64,000 nucleotides of DNA from Massilia eburnea (GTDB lineage Bacteria; Pseudomonadota; Gammaproteobacteria; Burkholderiales; Burkholderiaceae_D): positions 62,001 to 126,000 of the forward strand of contig NZ_WNKX01000011.1 in NCBI RefSeq assembly GCF_009720745.1, written 5' to 3'. Positions 27,706 through 35,944 of this stretch are shown piece after piece; position 1 is the stretch's first letter, and the number at the start of each line of letters is the position of its first letter. The notes beneath the pieces are model-generated. The model searched no databases. It was not told the origin of the DNA and was given only the letters and a program-made list of their open reading frames with translations. Both the position numbers and the translations under genes were made by a program.

Positions 27706-28318
27706 GGCGCAAACCCAGGCCAACGAAGATGGCGCCGGCGCCGCGGTCCAGCCACAGCCCGGCGCGCGGATTGCGGTTGATCCAGCGGCCCACCGCCCCG
27801 GAGAAATAGCCCAGCGCGCCAAACAGCAGGCAAGCCTGCATGGTAAAGATCAGGCCGAGCTGGGCAGTCTGCCAGCTCGCCTCGCCGCGCCCTGCCACCA
27901 CGAATTGCGGCAGGAAGGACAGGAAGAACAGCACCACCTTGGGATTGATGGCGTTTGCGAACAATCCCTTGGCAAACAGCTTGCACAGCGATTCCTCCGG
28001 CAGCGCCGCTTTGCCCACCTGCGCGCCCCCCTTGCTGCGCAGTGCGCCAATCCCCATCCAGATCAGGTAGAGTCCTCCCGCGACTTTCAACGCGGTAAAT
28101 GCCGTCGGCGAAGCCGCGATCAGGGCGCCCACGCCAAGGGCAGCGAGCAGCGTGTGGCTGAGGCAGCCTAGCGCGCAGCCCAGGCCAAAGACAACTCCCT
28201 GCTTGCGTCCGCGCGACATGCCCATACTTAATACCATCAGGTTATCGGGACCCGGTGAAACGGTAATCAGCATGGCGGCGGCCAGGAAAGCCAGCCCTTG
28301 TTCAGGTGAAATTAGCAT
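27689..28318 (-). CDS. LysE/RhtB-family amino acid exporter
   Basis: A 209-residue membrane protein starting at MLISPEQG, the usual N-terminus for this family; in-frame starts at 28330 and 28366 exist and no ribosome site decides. The motif MLITVSPGPDNLMVLSMGMSRG and the NAINPKVVLFFLSFLPQF segment identify the LysE/RhtB translocator family, with about six membrane segments. It exports an amino acid or derivative. It is divergent from the hybrid kinase gene. Confidence 0.9.
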   Translation of the reverse strand: MLISPEQGLAFLAAAMLITVSPGPDNLMVLSMGMSRGRKQGVVFGLGCALGCLSHTLLAALGVGALIAASPTAFTALKVAGGLYLIWMGIGALRSKGGAQVGKAALPEESLCKLFAKGLFANAINPKVVLFFLSFLPQFVVAGRGEASWQTAQLGLIFTMQACLLFGALGYFSGAVGRWINRNPRAGLWLDRGAGAIFVGLGLRLIVAR

Positions 28319-28348
28319 AGACAAGATCATACACGAGGGCACCTGGGC

Positions 28349-28363
28349 ATAACAATTCGTTAT
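28349..28363. promoter_or_regulatory. Small inverted repeat between LysE and hybrid kinase genes
   Basis: Arms ATAAC and GTTAT flank five bases in the region between these divergent genes. It is a possible operator; short symmetric sequences of this size can occur by chance. Confidence 0.25.
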
Positions 28364-28417
28364 CATCGAAAATCGATTTGTCCATTACAATAATTGCTAT
28401 TGAGGAGATAATTTAGT

Positions 28418-30130
28418 TTGCCTTCTTCGTTTGCATCGCTTATTCAAACTGCAGCACCCCTGTTAATAATCCTGGGGTTGGCGGCGTTTATCCTTTTGAT
28501 AATGGAGAACCGCCGCCTAAAGAAGCAGCTGGCGGCTCGGGAAGCCGCGCTTAAGCAAACGCAAATCCAGAATGAAAAGCTGGGCCGCCATCGCATCGAC
28601 TTTCTGGCGGCCATGAGCCACGACATCCGCACTCCGCTGGCGGGCGTGATCGGCATGCTCAAATTCGCCCTGCGCGACCGTACCATTGCCGACCGCACCG
28701 TGGAATACCTGCGCATCGGCCTGAAGAACAGCGAAGCCCTGCTCGCCATCCTCAACGACCTGCTCGATTTTTCCCGCATCGACGCCGGCCGCCTCTCGAT
28801 CAATACCCAGGACCTGGACCTGATCGACATCATCGACGAAGCGATCACCATCCTGCGCCCGCAAGCCGACGCCAAAGCCCTGCTGCTGCGCTGCGAGCTG
28901 GCGCCAGGGTTGCCGCGCCACGTGCAGGGCGACCCCAACCGCATCCGCCAGATTCTGCTGAATCTTCTGGGTAACGCTATCAAATTCACCGAGCGCGGCG
29001 AAGTGCGCCTGCGCGCTTCCGGCGAAACAACGGACGGGCTGGCGCGCGTGAGCTTCAGCATTACCGATACCGGCCCCGGCATTCCCCTGGAAATGCTGCC
29101 GCGCCTGTTCCGCAAGTTCGAGCCGGCCGACCTGTCATCGACCCGCCGCGCCGACGGCCCCGGCCTTGGCCTGGCCATCTGCAAGGAACTGGTCGACCTG
29201 ATGGGCGGCCAGATCGAAGCCGACACCCGGCTTGGCAAAGGCTCGACCCTCCGCTTCTCGCTGCCGCTGGCCCTGGGTGGCCCGCCGGAGCAGGATCCGC
29301 TCAACGTGCCGGCCCACCTGCGCCATGCCTACCGCCTGCGCGTGCTGTGCGCCGAGGACGTGCGCACCAACCAGATTATCATCGGCACCCTGCTGGAAGG
29401 CATGGGCCACGAAGTAGTCGTCGTGGAAAACGGCATGGAAGCATTGCGCGCCCTGCACGACCAGGACTTCGACCTGGTGCTGATGGATGGCCGCATGCCG
29501 CAGATGGATGGCGAACAGGCTGCACGCCTGATCCGCCGCGGCGGCAGCCTGGACCTGCCAGTGCGCGATGCGCTGGTGCCGATCATCGCCCTGACCGCTA
29601 ACGCCAGCGACCTTGACCGCGCCCACTACCTGTCGGCCGGCATGGACGGTTTCCTCAGCAAGCCGGTCGACGAACGCCTGCTGTACGACCAGCTGGAAAA
29701 GACCATCGCACAGCTACTCAATCGCGGCCGGCAGCTGCAGCGCACCGCTCCCTCACATGCCGAACTGGACGATATGTTCGGCGTCGAGCCCGCCAGCCCG
29801 GCCATCCACATCGTGCCTCTCAGCGGCATGACGGCGCGCCACCAGCAGCGCATCGCGCAAGCCTTCCTGGACGAAGCGCCGCGCCGCCTCGACGAAGGCC
29901 GCCTGGCGCTGCAAAACGGCGATGGCGAAGGCGCCACCAGCGCTTTCCACGCGCTGAAGGGCAGCTGCGGCTACCTCAGTACGCCGGAATTGCACACCCT
30001 GTGCCACCAGATGGAAAAAGCCAGCGCAGCCGGCGAACTGCAAACCGCCTCCGCTTTGTTGCCAGAACTCGAGACACTCATCCTGCAAGCTTGCGCCGAC
30101 CTGCGGCGCGACGATACGATAGCAGCATGA
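28418..30130 (+). CDS. Hybrid histidine kinase with receiver and Hpt domains
   Basis: A 570-residue kinase with a TTG start downstream of GAGGAG; no ATG fits. One N-terminal membrane segment (about residues 12-30) is followed by a short coiled coil with no separate sensor domain. HisKA has His68 in AMSHDIRTPLAG, HATPase_c carries GPGLGLAICKEL, the receiver has Asp357 in VLMDGRMPQMDG, and a C-terminal Hpt domain has His511 in AFHALKGSCGYLS. The complete His-Asp-His relay implies transfer to a separate response regulator; the orphan regulator 0.9 kb downstream is one candidate. Its stop overlaps the HD gene (ATGA). Confidence 0.92.
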   Translation: MPSSFASLIQTAAPLLIILGLAAFILLIMENRRLKKQLAAREAALKQTQIQNEKLGRHRIDFLAAMSHDIRTPLAGVIGMLKFALRDRTIADRTVEYLRIGLKNSEALLAILNDLLDFSRIDAGRLSINTQDLDLIDIIDEAITILRPQADAKALLLRCELAPGLPRHVQGDPNRIRQILLNLLGNAIKFTERGEVRLRASGETTDGLARVSFSITDTGPGIPLEMLPRLFRKFEPADLSSTRRADGPGLGLAICKELVDLMGGQIEADTRLGKGSTLRFSLPLALGGPPEQDPLNVPAHLRHAYRLRVLCAEDVRTNQIIIGTLLEGMGHEVVVVENGMEALRALHDQDFDLVLMDGRMPQMDGEQAARLIRRGGSLDLPVRDALVPIIALTANASDLDRAHYLSAGMDGFLSKPVDERLLYDQLEKTIAQLLNRGRQLQRTAPSHAELDDMFGVEPASPAIHIVPLSGMTARHQQRIAQAFLDEAPRRLDEGRLALQNGDGEGATSAFHALKGSCGYLSTPELHTLCHQMEKASAAGELQTASALLPELETLILQACADLRRDDTIAA

Positions 30131-30744
30131 CGACACAACGCGCCTGGGTGCGCATGCCATCCGGCCGCCGGCTGGATCTGCTGGACCCCACGCCCTTCGA
30201 TTGGGACGATGCCGACCTGGCGCTGGGCCTGGCCCGCACCTATCGCTGGGGCGGCCATTCCGCCTGGCCGCTGCCCCTCTCCGTGGCGCAGCATTCGATC
30301 ACGGTGCTGCAACTGCGGCGCATGTGGTCGCCTGAACCGCTCGACCCGCTGCGTTCCCTGCGCGAACTCCTGCATGATGCCGAAGAAGGCTTGCTCGGCT
30401 TTGACTGCATCTCGGTGCTGAAGCCCTTCCTCGGCGACAGCTTCCGCGAATTGAGCCAGCGGCTGGAGCAAGCCGTGTTCCTGCGCTATGGCTTGCCGGC
30501 GTGGACGCCGAAGGAATACCAGGTCCACAAGCGCGCCGACCGCCTGGCGGCCGCCAGCGAGGCGGTGCACGTGGTGGGCTGGAGCAGCTCAGAAGTCAAA
30601 CGCACATTGAAGATCAGCGCAGTGCCGCTGACTGAAGATCCGCTGCAGGCTTTATATGGCGAAGCAGCGTGGGAACCCTGGCCGCCGGGACTGGCTTGCG
30701 AACGCTTCCTCGCTGAATTGAATCGTCTCAAGGCGGCGGCTTGA
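30127..30744 (+). CDS. HD-domain phosphohydrolase
   Basis: A 205-residue protein. The ATG at 30127 overlaps the kinase stop. The arrangement His in PLSVAQHSITV, His-Asp in RELLHDAEEGLLG and a later Asp in HKRADRLAAA forms the HD metal site of YfbR-like nucleotidases and related hydrolases. It is probably a cytosolic metal-dependent phosphohydrolase acting on a nucleotide; the substrate is unknown. Coupling to the kinase gene may only reflect compact packing. Confidence 0.8.
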   Translation: MTTQRAWVRMPSGRRLDLLDPTPFDWDDADLALGLARTYRWGGHSAWPLPLSVAQHSITVLQLRRMWSPEPLDPLRSLRELLHDAEEGLLGFDCISVLKPFLGDSFRELSQRLEQAVFLRYGLPAWTPKEYQVHKRADRLAAASEAVHVVGWSSSEVKRTLKISAVPLTEDPLQALYGEAAWEPWPPGLACERFLAELNRLKAAA

Positions 30745-30798
30745 TAGTCCGGATGATAAAATTGCCGTAATGCGAAGTTTTTAAAGACGATTTTTTAG

Positions 30799-30932
30799 TT
30801 ATCCACTTCTACTGTGGATAAACGTGTGGAAAAGCGGGCCTCGACAGCCCGTTTCGCCTTTAACGGCGCGGCTTTCAATAAAATGCCCATTTCTTTGGCA
30901 AGCATTTAGTCCGAATAAAATCAATGACTTAG
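30799..30932. repeat. 134-bp element copy 1 with paired DnaA-box-like sequences
   Basis: It begins with TTATCCAC-N7-GTGGATAA (30799-30821); the right half extended by one base is a perfect inverted DnaA box (TGTGGATAA). It ends with ATCAATGACTTAG. It aligns almost without gaps to 31832-31964, at roughly 60% identity by eye. It lies about 105 bp upstream of the orphan response regulator start, so it may hold that gene's promoter or leader. Confidence 0.65.
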
Positions 30933-31037
30933 CAAGCCGGCGTGTATGCCTTTTTGCAACTCACTGAGCGTCTGGAAAATATTTTGACAAAAGGTCTGCC
31001 GCAGAATAGTGTGTCCACAACCGATAAAGGAAAATGC

Positions 31038-31736
31038 ATGGACGTGAAAGTTCCTGACGACGACGCTAGCGAAGGATGGATGATCGACGACGAGGCGCAA
31101 GCCAGCTCCGCCGAGCAGGCCCCCGGCGCCACTCCCGCCCCGTGGCGGGTGCTGATCGTCGACGACGACGTTGATGTCCACGTAGTCACCAAATTCTCTC
31201 TCAGCAATGCCGTCTTCATGGGACGCCGGCTCAGTTTCCTGCACGCCTATTCCGGCGAAGAAGCGCTGACCACCTTGCGCAATAATCCAGACGTGGCCCT
31301 GGTGCTGCTGGACGTGATCATGGAAACCAGCGATGCCGGCCTGCGCGTGGCCAGCCAGATCCGCTCCGAACTGAAGAATGAACTGGTGCGCATTGTGCTG
31401 CGCACCGGCCAGCCGGGCCAGGCGCTTGAGCACAGCATCATCCTCGATTACGACATCAACGATTTCTGGTGCAAGACCGACCTCACCACGCGCAAGCTGT
31501 TCACGACGGTGATCTCTTCCCTGCGCAACTACTCCGATTTGCAGATCCTGCAGACCCAGCTGGCCCAGTACAACGCCCACCGCGAACAGTTTGCCGCGAT
31601 CCTGCAAGGCTTGCAGAAGGGAGAAGCCTGGTCGGGCAAGCTGGTCATCGGCCAGCCGGCCTCAACTGTGGATATCCAGGTCCAGCCAGGTGCGGAACCG
31701 GGCAGTTTCAAGGCCACCGGACACATCCTCAAGTAA
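31038..31736 (+). CDS. Orphan response regulator, receiver domain without an output domain
   Basis: A 232-residue protein. The ATG at 31038 has AAAGG seven bases upstream; the in-frame ATG at 30942 lacks a site. After a 35-residue acidic N-terminus comes a receiver domain with the DDD acidic cluster (VLIVDDDVDVHVV), phospho-acceptor Asp92 in LLDVIMETSDAG and the unusual VLRTGQPGQALEHSIILDYD and KTDLTTRKLFTTV segments. These resemble receivers that precede DUF3369 in RpfG-like regulators. The C-terminal 65 residues contain no recognisable output domain. It may act through protein binding. It lies between two copies of a 134-bp repeat. Confidence 0.82.
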   Translation: MDVKVPDDDASEGWMIDDEAQASSAEQAPGATPAPWRVLIVDDDVDVHVVTKFSLSNAVFMGRRLSFLHAYSGEEALTTLRNNPDVALVLLDVIMETSDAGLRVASQIRSELKNELVRIVLRTGQPGQALEHSIILDYDINDFWCKTDLTTRKLFTTVISSLRNYSDLQILQTQLAQYNAHREQFAAILQGLQKGEAWSGKLVIGQPASTVDIQVQPGAEPGSFKATGHILK

Positions 31737-31738
31737 GC

Positions 31739-31764
31739 ACTGTATGCACGTACAGTTCTTATTT
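31739..31764 (+). terminator. Possible weak terminator after the response regulator
   Basis: A 6-bp stem ACTGTA/TACAGT with a 6-nt loop starts three bases after the stop and is followed by TCTTATTT. The stem is short and AT-rich. Confidence 0.3.
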
Positions 31765-31831
31765 CACGGCTAACTGAGCGTCAAATCCGCTCAAAACAGC
31801 GTAAGTGGCGGATTGAAAAGGGCTTTTCCGA

Positions 31832-31964
31832 TTATCCACATTGTTTGTGGATATCTTTGTTGATAAAGGGGTCTTGACAAGGCAAACAGCCCTCAACGAC
31901 GCCATTTCCAACAAACTGCCTGTTCAATGTGCAGAAAAAAGCACCTTACAAATCAAAGACTTAG
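31832..31964. repeat. 134-bp element copy 2 with paired DnaA-box-like sequences
   Basis: It begins TTATCCAC-N7-GTGGATAT, with the left half a perfect DnaA box (TTATCCACA), and ends ATCAAAGACTTAG. It matches the copy at 30799 in length (133 against 134 bp) and shares many interior positions, for example TCTTGACA against CCTCGACA. It starts about 95 bp after the response regulator stop, and no plus-strand gene follows it. Confidence 0.65.
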
Positions 31965-32022
31965 AATCTCACAAATTCTCACATGCGATCTTTAACTAAT
32001 TAAAGTCGCGCGTTACTTCCCG

Positions 32023-32226
32023 TTAATTCTTGTGCATAACCTGAGCAGCAGAGCGCCTTCGCTCGGGCTGCAGCAGGACGCGCTGGATGATGTGGGAAGC
32101 GATGTTGTGGGATTTCAGATATTCCACCGCGCACAAAGTGTTCAAGCTGGCTTGCACTTCGATACCGCGGTCGACGATTTCGCTTCGCGCCGAATCAACG
32201 CGGGGCAGGAATTGCAGCAGATCCAT
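32023..32226 (-). CDS. Small hypothetical protein
   Basis: A 67-residue protein. The ATG at 32226 is preceded by GAAGGTG, a fair ribosome site; an in-frame start at 32271 adds 15 residues with no better site. The sequence DLLQFLPRVDSARSEIVDRG and LNTLCAVEYLKSHNIASHII looks globular and helical rather than a shadow frame, and no gene lies opposite. It has a basic tail (QPERRRSAAQVMHKN). The family is not recognised and no function is proposed. Confidence 0.55.
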   Translation of the reverse strand: MDLLQFLPRVDSARSEIVDRGIEVQASLNTLCAVEYLKSHNIASHIIQRVLLQPERRRSAAQVMHKN

Positions 32227-32315
32227 AAAAGCACCTTCAGGCGGGGGGGCGGTCAAGGAAGTATTGACCATGACCCGAATAAGTCAATGGCCCGCCCACA
32301 ACATCACTGCAGAGC

Positions 32316-32416
32316 CCGTGTCCCACCCTGGGGTCACACCCGAAATGAGACACGAGCTCGGCCGCTGGCGGCCGAGTTCGTGTCTCATTTCGGGTGTGAC
32401 CCCAAGGGGGACACGG
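32316..32416. repeat. Long palindromic repeat, family B copy 1
   Basis: Two arms of about 49 bp, each carrying GGGGTCACACCCGAAATGAG, meet at a short loop near the GGCCGCTGGCGGCC centre. The right end lies 11 bp beyond the 3' end of the amidohydrolase gene. The same arms occur at 52721. It would form a long imperfect hairpin on either strand. The shared core and outer CCGTGTCCC ends define a second repeat family distinct from family A. Confidence 0.8.
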
Positions 32417-32427
32417 ACTGGGCAGTG

Positions 32428-34188
32428 CTACTGGTTCTGGTAGCCGCCGTAGGCCTTGACGGGGCTCCACTCGGGCTGGACCGGGAGAAGCTCGGGGCTG
32501 TAGCGGGCGAAGTCGGGGCCGGCGTGGACGATGCGGCCATTCACGACGGTCAGCGCGCTTTCCAGGGTCTTGATCTCGGCTTCGGGGATGCTGAAGTAGT
32601 CCTTCGGCAGGATCACCAGGTCGGCGTACTGGCCTTTGGCGATCTGGCCTTTCTGCTTTTCCTCGCCGCTGAACCAGGCGCTGCCCTGGGTCATCAGCTT
32701 CAGCGCTTCGTAGCGGGTCAGGCGGTCTTTTGGCTGCCACATCGACATGCCGCCCGCGGTTTTGCCGGTCACGGCCCAGTAGATCGACGGCCAGGGGCCG
32801 TAGCTGGAGACGCGGGTGCCGTCCGTGCCCAGGCCGACCGGCATCTTCATGTCCAGCATCTTGCGGATCGGGGGCATCTGCCGCGTTTGCGCGCCGTAGC
32901 GCTGCCAGTAATGTTCGCCCTGGAAGTACATGCGATCCTGCACTGCGATGCCGCCGCCCAGCTTCTTCACGCGGGCCAGCTGTTCGTCGCTGATCGTCTC
33001 GGCGTGGTCGAAGAACCAGCGCAAGCCGTTGAACGGCATCTCGCGATTGATTTTTTCGATCACAGCCAGGTCGCGTTCAATCGATTCGCCATAGGTTGCG
33101 TGGATACGGAATGGCCAGCGGTTCTTGACCAGCAGGCGCAGCACCGGTTCCAGTTCGCTTTCCATCTGGGCCGGCATTTCGGGGCGCGGCTCGAGGAAGT
33201 TCTCGAAGTCGGCGGCGCTCCGCACCAGGTTCTCCCCTGCCCCTTCGGTCAGGTAGCCGTTCGCGTAGAACATATGCTCGTTGCGGCCTGGCTTGGTCAT
33301 GGTGAGCCAGCGCTGGTAGTCTTCCAGTTCCTTGCCCGGCTTTTGCGCGAACAGGTAGTAGGAGGTGCGCACGGTCAGCTTGCCGTCCTTGGCCAGTTCC
33401 AGGCTGACCGCGTAATCATCGGGATAGGCCTGGCCGCCGCCGCCGGCATCGATGGCGCTGGTCACGCCCAGGCGGTTCATCTCGTGGTAGTACTGGATGG
33501 TGGAGTTCAGCTGCTGTTCGCGCGGCAGTGCGCCGGTCTTGCCCAGCGTGGAATACAGCACCATGGCGTTCGGCTTGGCGACCAGCAGGCCGGTCGGCTT
33601 GCCGTCGGCGCCCAGCTCCACTTCGCCGTCCTTGTATCTGGTATCCTTGTCGTAGCCCAGCACTTCAATGCCCTTCCTGTTCACGAAGCCCAGGCCATAC
33701 AGGTAGAGGATGAAGACCGGCTTGTCCGGCACGGCTTCATTGATTTCTTCCAGCGTGGGCAGGCGCTTTTCCTCGAACTGGAATTCATTGAAGCCGCCCA
33801 CCACCTTGATCCATGCGCCGTCCGGTGTGCGGGCGGCCTGCTCGCGCAGCATCTGCATGGCGCGCTTGAGTGAGGTCACGCCGTCCCAGCGCAGTTCGGC
33901 GTTGTAGTTCAGGCCCTCGCGGATGATATGGAGGTGGGAGTCGTTAAGTCCAGGAATGACCGTGCGGCCGCCGGCATCAATCACTTGCGTCCCGGGCTTT
34001 TTCAGCTTGAGCACCTGGGCATTGCTGCCCACCGAGGTGATGAGACCGTTCTTGATCGCCACCGCCTGCGCATAGCTGCCTTCGCGCGTCATGGTGGCGA
34101 CCTTGCCATTGGTGATGATCATGTCCGTCGCATACGCTTGCGACAGACCTGCAGCCAGCAAGGCTGCGGCCAGCATCGGTCGTTTCAT
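32428..34188 (-). CDS. Amidohydrolase family protein (YtcJ-like), exported
   Basis: A 586-residue metallo-dependent hydrolase. A signal peptide (KRPMLAAALLAAGLSQAYA) is followed by the amidohydrolase-3 opening DMIITNGKVATMT and the metal-binding DSHLHI in VIPGLNDSHLHI. Later HATYGES and FDHAETISDEQ segments supply further ligand positions, and LGTDGTRVSSYGPW the aspartate. YtcJ-like enzymes hydrolyse N-acyl or formyl groups; the substrate here is unknown. AGGAG, placed just after the upstream YceI stop, precedes the ATG, so the two genes form an operon. Confidence 0.87.
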   Translation of the reverse strand: MKRPMLAAALLAAGLSQAYATDMIITNGKVATMTREGSYAQAVAIKNGLITSVGSNAQVLKLKKPGTQVIDAGGRTVIPGLNDSHLHIIREGLNYNAELRWDGVTSLKRAMQMLREQAARTPDGAWIKVVGGFNEFQFEEKRLPTLEEINEAVPDKPVFILYLYGLGFVNRKGIEVLGYDKDTRYKDGEVELGADGKPTGLLVAKPNAMVLYSTLGKTGALPREQQLNSTIQYYHEMNRLGVTSAIDAGGGGQAYPDDYAVSLELAKDGKLTVRTSYYLFAQKPGKELEDYQRWLTMTKPGRNEHMFYANGYLTEGAGENLVRSAADFENFLEPRPEMPAQMESELEPVLRLLVKNRWPFRIHATYGESIERDLAVIEKINREMPFNGLRWFFDHAETISDEQLARVKKLGGGIAVQDRMYFQGEHYWQRYGAQTRQMPPIRKMLDMKMPVGLGTDGTRVSSYGPWPSIYWAVTGKTAGGMSMWQPKDRLTRYEALKLMTQGSAWFSGEEKQKGQIAKGQYADLVILPKDYFSIPEAEIKTLESALTVVNGRIVHAGPDFARYSPELLPVQPEWSPVKAYGGYQNQ

Positions 34189-34192
34189 AGGA

Positions 34193-34759
34193 TTACTCCT
34201 TGATGGCTTCTACCGAAAAGCCCAGGGTTACGTCGTCGCCGACATAAGGCGCGTATTTGCCGGCGCCGAAATCGGAGCGCTTGATCTTGGCAATGGCGTT
34301 GGCGCCGCAGGCGTCGCGCTTCAGCATTGGGTGCGGCATGCACTGGAAGGAGGTCACTTCCAGGTTCACTGGCTTGGTCACGCCCTTGATGGTCAGGTTG
34401 CCTTCCACGCCAACCAGCTTGTCGCCGTTGAACAGGAATTTGGTGGACTTATAGGTGATGGCCGGGTATTTGGCGGAATCGAAGAAGTCTGCACCTTGCA
34501 GGTGTTCGTTGAAGGTGTCGTAGCCGGTGTTGACCGATTTAGGGTCGATGGTCACCTCCACCGAACCGGTCTTGGCGGCGCGGTCGATCTGGATCTTGCC
34601 GACGGTGCTGTTGAATTTGTTCACCTGGGTCGAGTAGCCGAAGTGGCTGTACTCGAAGCGGGAGAACGAGTGGGTGGTGTCGATATTGTAGGTTTCAGGT
34701 GCGGCGGATGCGGCCAGGGAAAAACCAGCAGCGATGGCAAAGGCGATCAGTTTCTTCAT
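34193..34759 (-). CDS. YceI family periplasmic protein
   Basis: A 188-residue protein. The ATG at 34759 has GGAG upstream and gives a signal peptide (KKLIAFAIAAGFSLAASA) cleaved before APETYNID; longer in-frame starts up to 34885 are rejected. Typical YceI features are DTTHSFSRFEYSHFGYSTQ, YPAITYKSTKFLF and NLTIKGVTKPVNLEV. The lipocalin-like barrel binds polyisoprenoids. It lies four bases upstream of the amidohydrolase in the same operon. It is much closer to canonical YceI than the lipoprotein at 27037. Confidence 0.92.
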   Translation of the reverse strand: MKKLIAFAIAAGFSLAASAAPETYNIDTTHSFSRFEYSHFGYSTQVNKFNSTVGKIQIDRAAKTGSVEVTIDPKSVNTGYDTFNEHLQGADFFDSAKYPAITYKSTKFLFNGDKLVGVEGNLTIKGVTKPVNLEVTSFQCMPHPMLKRDACGANAIAKIKRSDFGAGKYAPYVGDDVTLGFSVEAIKE

Positions 34760-34885
34760 TGTTTTGCTCCAAAGTGGGGGATGGTGACCCATTATGCGAC
34801 GGCAACCGATCAGTGTAAAACGCATAATCTGCACGCTACTGATCGACTTTTTCGATAGTAGGCACGACTTTGGAACGAAAAACAA

Positions 34886-35827
34886 TCACTCTTTCGAGGT
34901 ATCGCCCTCGCAATCGCTGCGCATCTGCGCCTGCGACACATTGCTGTTGGGCGGCACGCTTTGCGTCAGCCAGACGTTGCCGCCTACCGTGCTGCCGGCG
35001 CCGATCGTGATCCGTCCCAGCACCGTGGCGCCGGCGTAAATCACGACGTCGTCTTCCACGATCGGGTGGCGCGGCGCCCCCTTGATCAGATTTCCCGATT
35101 CGTCGGCAGGGAAGCGCTTGGCGCCGAGCGTCACGTGCTGGTACAGGCGTACCCGTTCGCCGATGATGGTGGTTTCGCCGATCACCACGCCGGTACCATG
35201 GTCGATGAAGAAGCTGGCGCCGATCTGCGCCGCCGGGTGGATGTCGATTCCTGTGCGCGAATGGGCGATGTCGCTGACGATGCGGGCGATAAACGGCGCC
35301 CCCAGCTTGTGCAGGCTGTGCGCCAGGCGGTAATGGAGGATGGCGACCATGCCTGGATAGCACAGGAGGATTTCCGCAATCGAGGTGGCGGCAGGATCGC
35401 CGGCATAGGCCGCCTGCACGTCCGACACTACCAGGGCGCGGATCTGCGGCAGCGACGCGGCAAAGGCCTTCGTGATGGCATGGGCCGCCTGCGTCTGCTC
35501 TTCTTCGCTTTCGGCCACCACGGCGCCGAACTGCAGGCCGCGCCGCACCTGCTCGTTCAGGCGGTCGAGCATGGTGTTCAGCGTGTCGCCGACGAAGTAG
35601 TCGATGCTCTCGTCGGTCAGGTTCGGGCGTCCATAGTGGGTCGGGAATAGCGCGGCGGCCAGCCCCTCCAGGATCTGCACCAGTTCCGCGCGCGAAGGAA
35701 GCTCGCGCACGCGGCGCTGGTGGCGGATATTGTGGGTCGCTTCGCGCGATACGCGCAGCTGGTGGACCACTTCGTCGAGATCCCAGCGCGCGGCGCCGCT
35801 CGCGGCGCCGTAAGAGTCGTTAGCCAT
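34886..35827 (-). CDS. cysE: Serine O-acetyltransferase, EpsC type
   Basis: A 313-residue enzyme that acetylates serine with acetyl-CoA, the first step of cysteine synthesis. An N-terminal helical region (about 1-170) is followed by a left-handed beta-helix of hexapeptide repeats: GIDIHPAAQIGASFFIDHGT, VVIGETTIIGERVRLYQHVT and VIYAGATVLGRITIGAGSTV. The ATG at 35827 (MANDSYGA) is preferred; an in-frame start at 35872 adds 15 hydrophobic residues. The longer N-terminus fits the EpsC subgroup rather than enterobacterial CysE. It is divergent from an MFS exporter gene. Confidence 0.88.
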   Translation of the reverse strand: MANDSYGAASGAARWDLDEVVHQLRVSREATHNIRHQRRVRELPSRAELVQILEGLAAALFPTHYGRPNLTDESIDYFVGDTLNTMLDRLNEQVRRGLQFGAVVAESEEEQTQAAHAITKAFAASLPQIRALVVSDVQAAYAGDPAATSIAEILLCYPGMVAILHYRLAHSLHKLGAPFIARIVSDIAHSRTGIDIHPAAQIGASFFIDHGTGVVIGETTIIGERVRLYQHVTLGAKRFPADESGNLIKGAPRHPIVEDDVVIYAGATVLGRITIGAGSTVGGNVWLTQSVPPNSNVSQAQMRSDCEGDTSKE

Positions 35828-35944
35828 AAGGCACGAGCATAACGAGGCGGCGCCGGAAAACGAAAGAAACAATAGTCGAATGCTTATGCTCTGCAGGCAT
35901 ATAGGGTTTCCCTTAAAATAGCGGGTTCACCCCTCTGGTACTCA

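Noticed and set aside
30799-31964. DnaA-box pairs considered as a replication origin
   Set aside because: Only two widely spaced pairs flank a gene; there is no cluster of boxes, clear AT-rich unwinding region, or dnaA, dnaN or parAB genes nearby.
32032-33873. 613-residue plus-strand frame across the family B palindrome and amidohydrolase
   Set aside because: It reads through a palindrome and then antisense to a gene with clear amidohydrolase motifs; the composition is atypical.
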